From an uncultured Pirellula sp. (GTDB lineage Bacteria > Planctomycetota > Planctomycetia > Pirellulales > Pirellulaceae): a stretch of DNA of 8,297 nt. Shown here in pieces: positions 6,647-8,297 of the stretch. Made by a program: the position numbers and the translations under genes. Every line of letters starts with the position of its first letter. Positions within the stretch are counted from its first letter, which is position 1. Under the pieces are notes generated by a model that worked only from the letters and a program-made list of their open reading frames with translations, was not told the origin of the DNA and did no database searches. Location of the stretch: positions 1 through 8,297 of the forward strand of contig CAITIF010000480.1 of the NCBI GenBank assembly GCA_903892365.1, in the 5' to 3' direction.

Positions 6647-7138
6647 ATGGAAACGCCCCCTCCAATTCGAATCATGTTTGTTTGTCTCGGAAACATATGC
6701 CGATCCCCCGCAGCTCAAGCTGTCATGCAGAAGCTTGTCCAAGATCATGGGGTATCAGACCGCTTTCAAATCGACTCGTCCGGAACAGCAGGCTACCACA
6801 TCGGCGCTCTTCCAGATGCTCGTATGATTGCTGCGGGGGACAAGCGAGGGATACCGATGACAAGTCGCGCGAAAAAGCTGATTGCGGACCATCTATCCCA
6901 CCGGGATCTGATTATCGCCATGGATCGGGAAAACCTGGCAAACATTCAACGGCTGTCCAACGGCAAGACGGGGAACGTCCAACTGCTCAGCGATTTCCTA
7001 GACCAATCCTGGCCTCGCGACGTCCCAGACCCCTACTACGGCGAAGACGATGGTTTCGAGTACGTACTAGACATGCTTGAAGCTGCCTGCCCTGCCATTC
7101 TTAAAAGCTCGCTCGAATCCAACCCAAAATGCAACTAG
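6647..7138 (+). CDS. Low-molecular-weight protein tyrosine phosphatase
   Basis: This 163-residue protein has the usual family length. The active-site loop CLGNICRS runs from 13 to 20, with nucleophile Cys13 and phosphate-binding Arg19, and the general acid is Asp128 in DVPDPYYG (125-132). Residues 43-49 (DSSGTAG) and 91-94 (AMDR) also fit the family. It should remove phosphate from protein tyrosine in the cytoplasm; its targets are not shown by context. The loop has Ile17 where arginine phosphatases of the YwlE type have Thr, which favours phosphotyrosine over phosphoarginine. It is transcribed away from the Sua5 pair across 237 bases, and converges with the next gene 24 bases after its stop. 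The ATG at 6647 gives the normal N-terminus although no good Shine-Dalgarno is seen; the next Met (codon 10) lies only three residues before the catalytic Cys. Confidence 0.95.
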   Translation: METPPPIRIMFVCLGNICRSPAAQAVMQKLVQDHGVSDRFQIDSSGTAGYHIGALPDARMIAAGDKRGIPMTSRAKKLIADHLSHRDLIIAMDRENLANIQRLSNGKTGNVQLLSDFLDQSWPRDVPDPYYGEDDGFEYVLDMLEAACPAILKSSLESNPKCN

Positions 7139-7162
7139 GCATGCTAAGCGAAAAGTCTTTGG

Positions 7163-8296
7163 CTAGGTTTGCCAGTGATGGGATTCCCTAGTTGCTTGGT
7201 AGGGCACCTTCATCTCGGGTGTATCGATTCGCTTCTCACCTTGGAACAACGACTCTACCCCTCCAATCACCATGCCCGACGTTAGCAGCGTTCGCTCTAC
7301 CGGGTAGGGGCTCTTGCCTTCCAGTACCAGCGTTTCCACGTGGCGTGCGAGTGGATTGAAGAAATCTGCGGTGGTAGCGCTGGTTCCTGGCATCGGAAGG
7401 TACATTTGGCACGAGACGATCTCGCCTGTATCTTTGCGCATGCCCGCATAGTTAAAATCGCGAATGTTGGTCATCAACATAGTCGTCCGATATCCATCCA
7501 GATGCTCAATCAAATATCCTGTGGTTCCTTGCAGATTCTTCCGAGCCCACTCGAATGTGACCGGGGCTGTGGGGTAGCCCGTGTCCACAGGCAAGTTATG
7601 GCTTCGTGTTAACGCTGCCACGACCAACTTTCTCGAAATTTCTCGTTCGGGTTTCGCGAGCTCTTCCCAAAGGTTTTCTCCTTTCAATGCATGGACGCTG
7701 GATATCCCTACCTCGCCACCTGCCCGACGCTCCGACATACACTGAGCCGTTTCAAGCCCATGAAAGTCGTAGCTATCCACACCGCCATAACAAACGCATG
7801 CGCTTTCGCTCATCGGAGTACCAAAAGGTAGATCGATCGATGGCAACCGCCAAGTCACTGGCAACGAAGAACCCGCCAGAAATCCAAACCCCAGCCGTTT
7901 GGAATCCTCGACCATTTCCACGCACTCGTTCCAGTTGGTGGACAAGTGCTTGTCGTTGAAGACAGGAACAGACCTTCCCGAACTCTCAAAGACCTTGACC
8001 ACTTGCTTGAACCAATCGTACCGTGGGTACCGAGTCTGCCCCTTTTCATTGACCGGGTATTTGCCATGCTCCGCAATGATAACCACACCATCTACCGCTA
8101 ATTTAGAACTTCCTAAGGTCAACGCCTCCGCAATGCTAGGAAATGCCTTCAGTCCGTATTTCTCTATTCGCGACTTGGCGAGGTCAGCCTCGGGCGTTTG
8201 TTCAATGTAAACCGAAGCCACATCGAATCGCGGCATCTGCCATCGACCGCCCCAGGTATAACCCATCGCATGCCGATCCAAAAAGTGCTGGGCATG
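7163..8296 (-). CDS. Conserved planctomycete-type protein of unknown function (5' truncated by window edge)
   Basis: The frame stays open past the TTG at 8281 to the edge and reads HAQHFLDRHAMGY before the rest, so the start is missing and 377 residues are visible. I recognise the family by its pattern as widely conserved in planctomycetes and some related phyla, without a known function. Strong motifs in order are HAQHFLDR, LAVDGVVIIAEHGKYP, NEKGQTRYPRY, VPVFNDKHLS, GSSLPVTWR, GGVDSYDFHGLE, ERRAGGE, YLIEHLDGYR, YLPMPGTSATTADFF and SPYPVERTLLTSG. The N-terminal part looks like a Rossmann-type fold similar to Gfo/Idh/MocA proteins (DVASVYIEQ, AFPSIAEALTLG, VDGVVII), but no GxGxxG is visible in what remains. 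The many fixed His, Asp and Glu residues suggest an enzyme. It converges with the phosphatase gene, so the two are not in an operon. Confidence 0.85.
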   Translation of the reverse strand, partial: HAQHFLDRHAMGYTWGGRWQMPRFDVASVYIEQTPEADLAKSRIEKYGLKAFPSIAEALTLGSSKLAVDGVVIIAEHGKYPVNEKGQTRYPRYDWFKQVVKVFESSGRSVPVFNDKHLSTNWNECVEMVEDSKRLGFGFLAGSSLPVTWRLPSIDLPFGTPMSESACVCYGGVDSYDFHGLETAQCMSERRAGGEVGISSVHALKGENLWEELAKPEREISRKLVVAALTRSHNLPVDTGYPTAPVTFEWARKNLQGTTGYLIEHLDGYRTTMLMTNIRDFNYAGMRKDTGEIVSCQMYLPMPGTSATTADFFNPLARHVETLVLEGKSPYPVERTLLTSGMVIGGVESLFQGEKRIDTPEMKVPYQATRESHHWQT

Positions 8297-8297
8297 C

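Overview
The window looks like chromosomal DNA of a planctomycete, most likely a Pirellulaceae member of the Rhodopirellula type. The evidence is a planctomycete-type cytochrome c domain fused to a WD40 propeller, an orphan protein family I know mainly from planctomycetes and related phyla, a Mur-ligase paralogue with degraded motifs, moderate GC and frequent TTG starts. This placement is inference from gene content; there is no rRNA marker in the window.

Layout. (1) 2-3024, + strand: the end of a secreted Ig-like/PPC-type protein, overlapping by four bases (ATGA) with a secreted heme c / WD40 / coiled-coil protein. (2) 3025-3328: a non-coding gap between convergent genes. It holds two copies of a 36-bp palindromic repeat and a likely factor-independent terminator. 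(3) 3329-6409, - strand: a three-gene cluster read right to left. It contains a 109-aa protein of unknown function, an L-threonylcarbamoyladenylate synthase (Sua5) overlapping it by four bases (TTGA), then a 223-nt gap with a weak terminator and two hairpins, then a MurE-like ligase paralogue. (4) 6410-6646: a divergent intergenic region with weak promoter candidates and T-rich direct repeats. (5) 6647-7138, + strand: a low-molecular-weight protein tyrosine phosphatase. (6) 7163-8296, - strand: a conserved protein of unknown function, cut by the right edge.

The two left genes probably work together outside the cytoplasm, one carrying heme and a propeller scaffold. The middle cluster joins tRNA modification (t6A37) to a small uncharacterised protein, with a Mur-ligase relative downstream that is probably expressed on its own. 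The Sua5 / low-molecular-weight phosphatase neighbourhood resembles the ywlC-ywlE region of Bacillus subtilis.

I see no mobile element, CRISPR array, tRNA, rRNA or clear defence system. The best leads are the Mur-ligase paralogue that keeps its ATP site but has lost its substrate motifs, the orphan family at the right edge, and the paired hairpin repeats.
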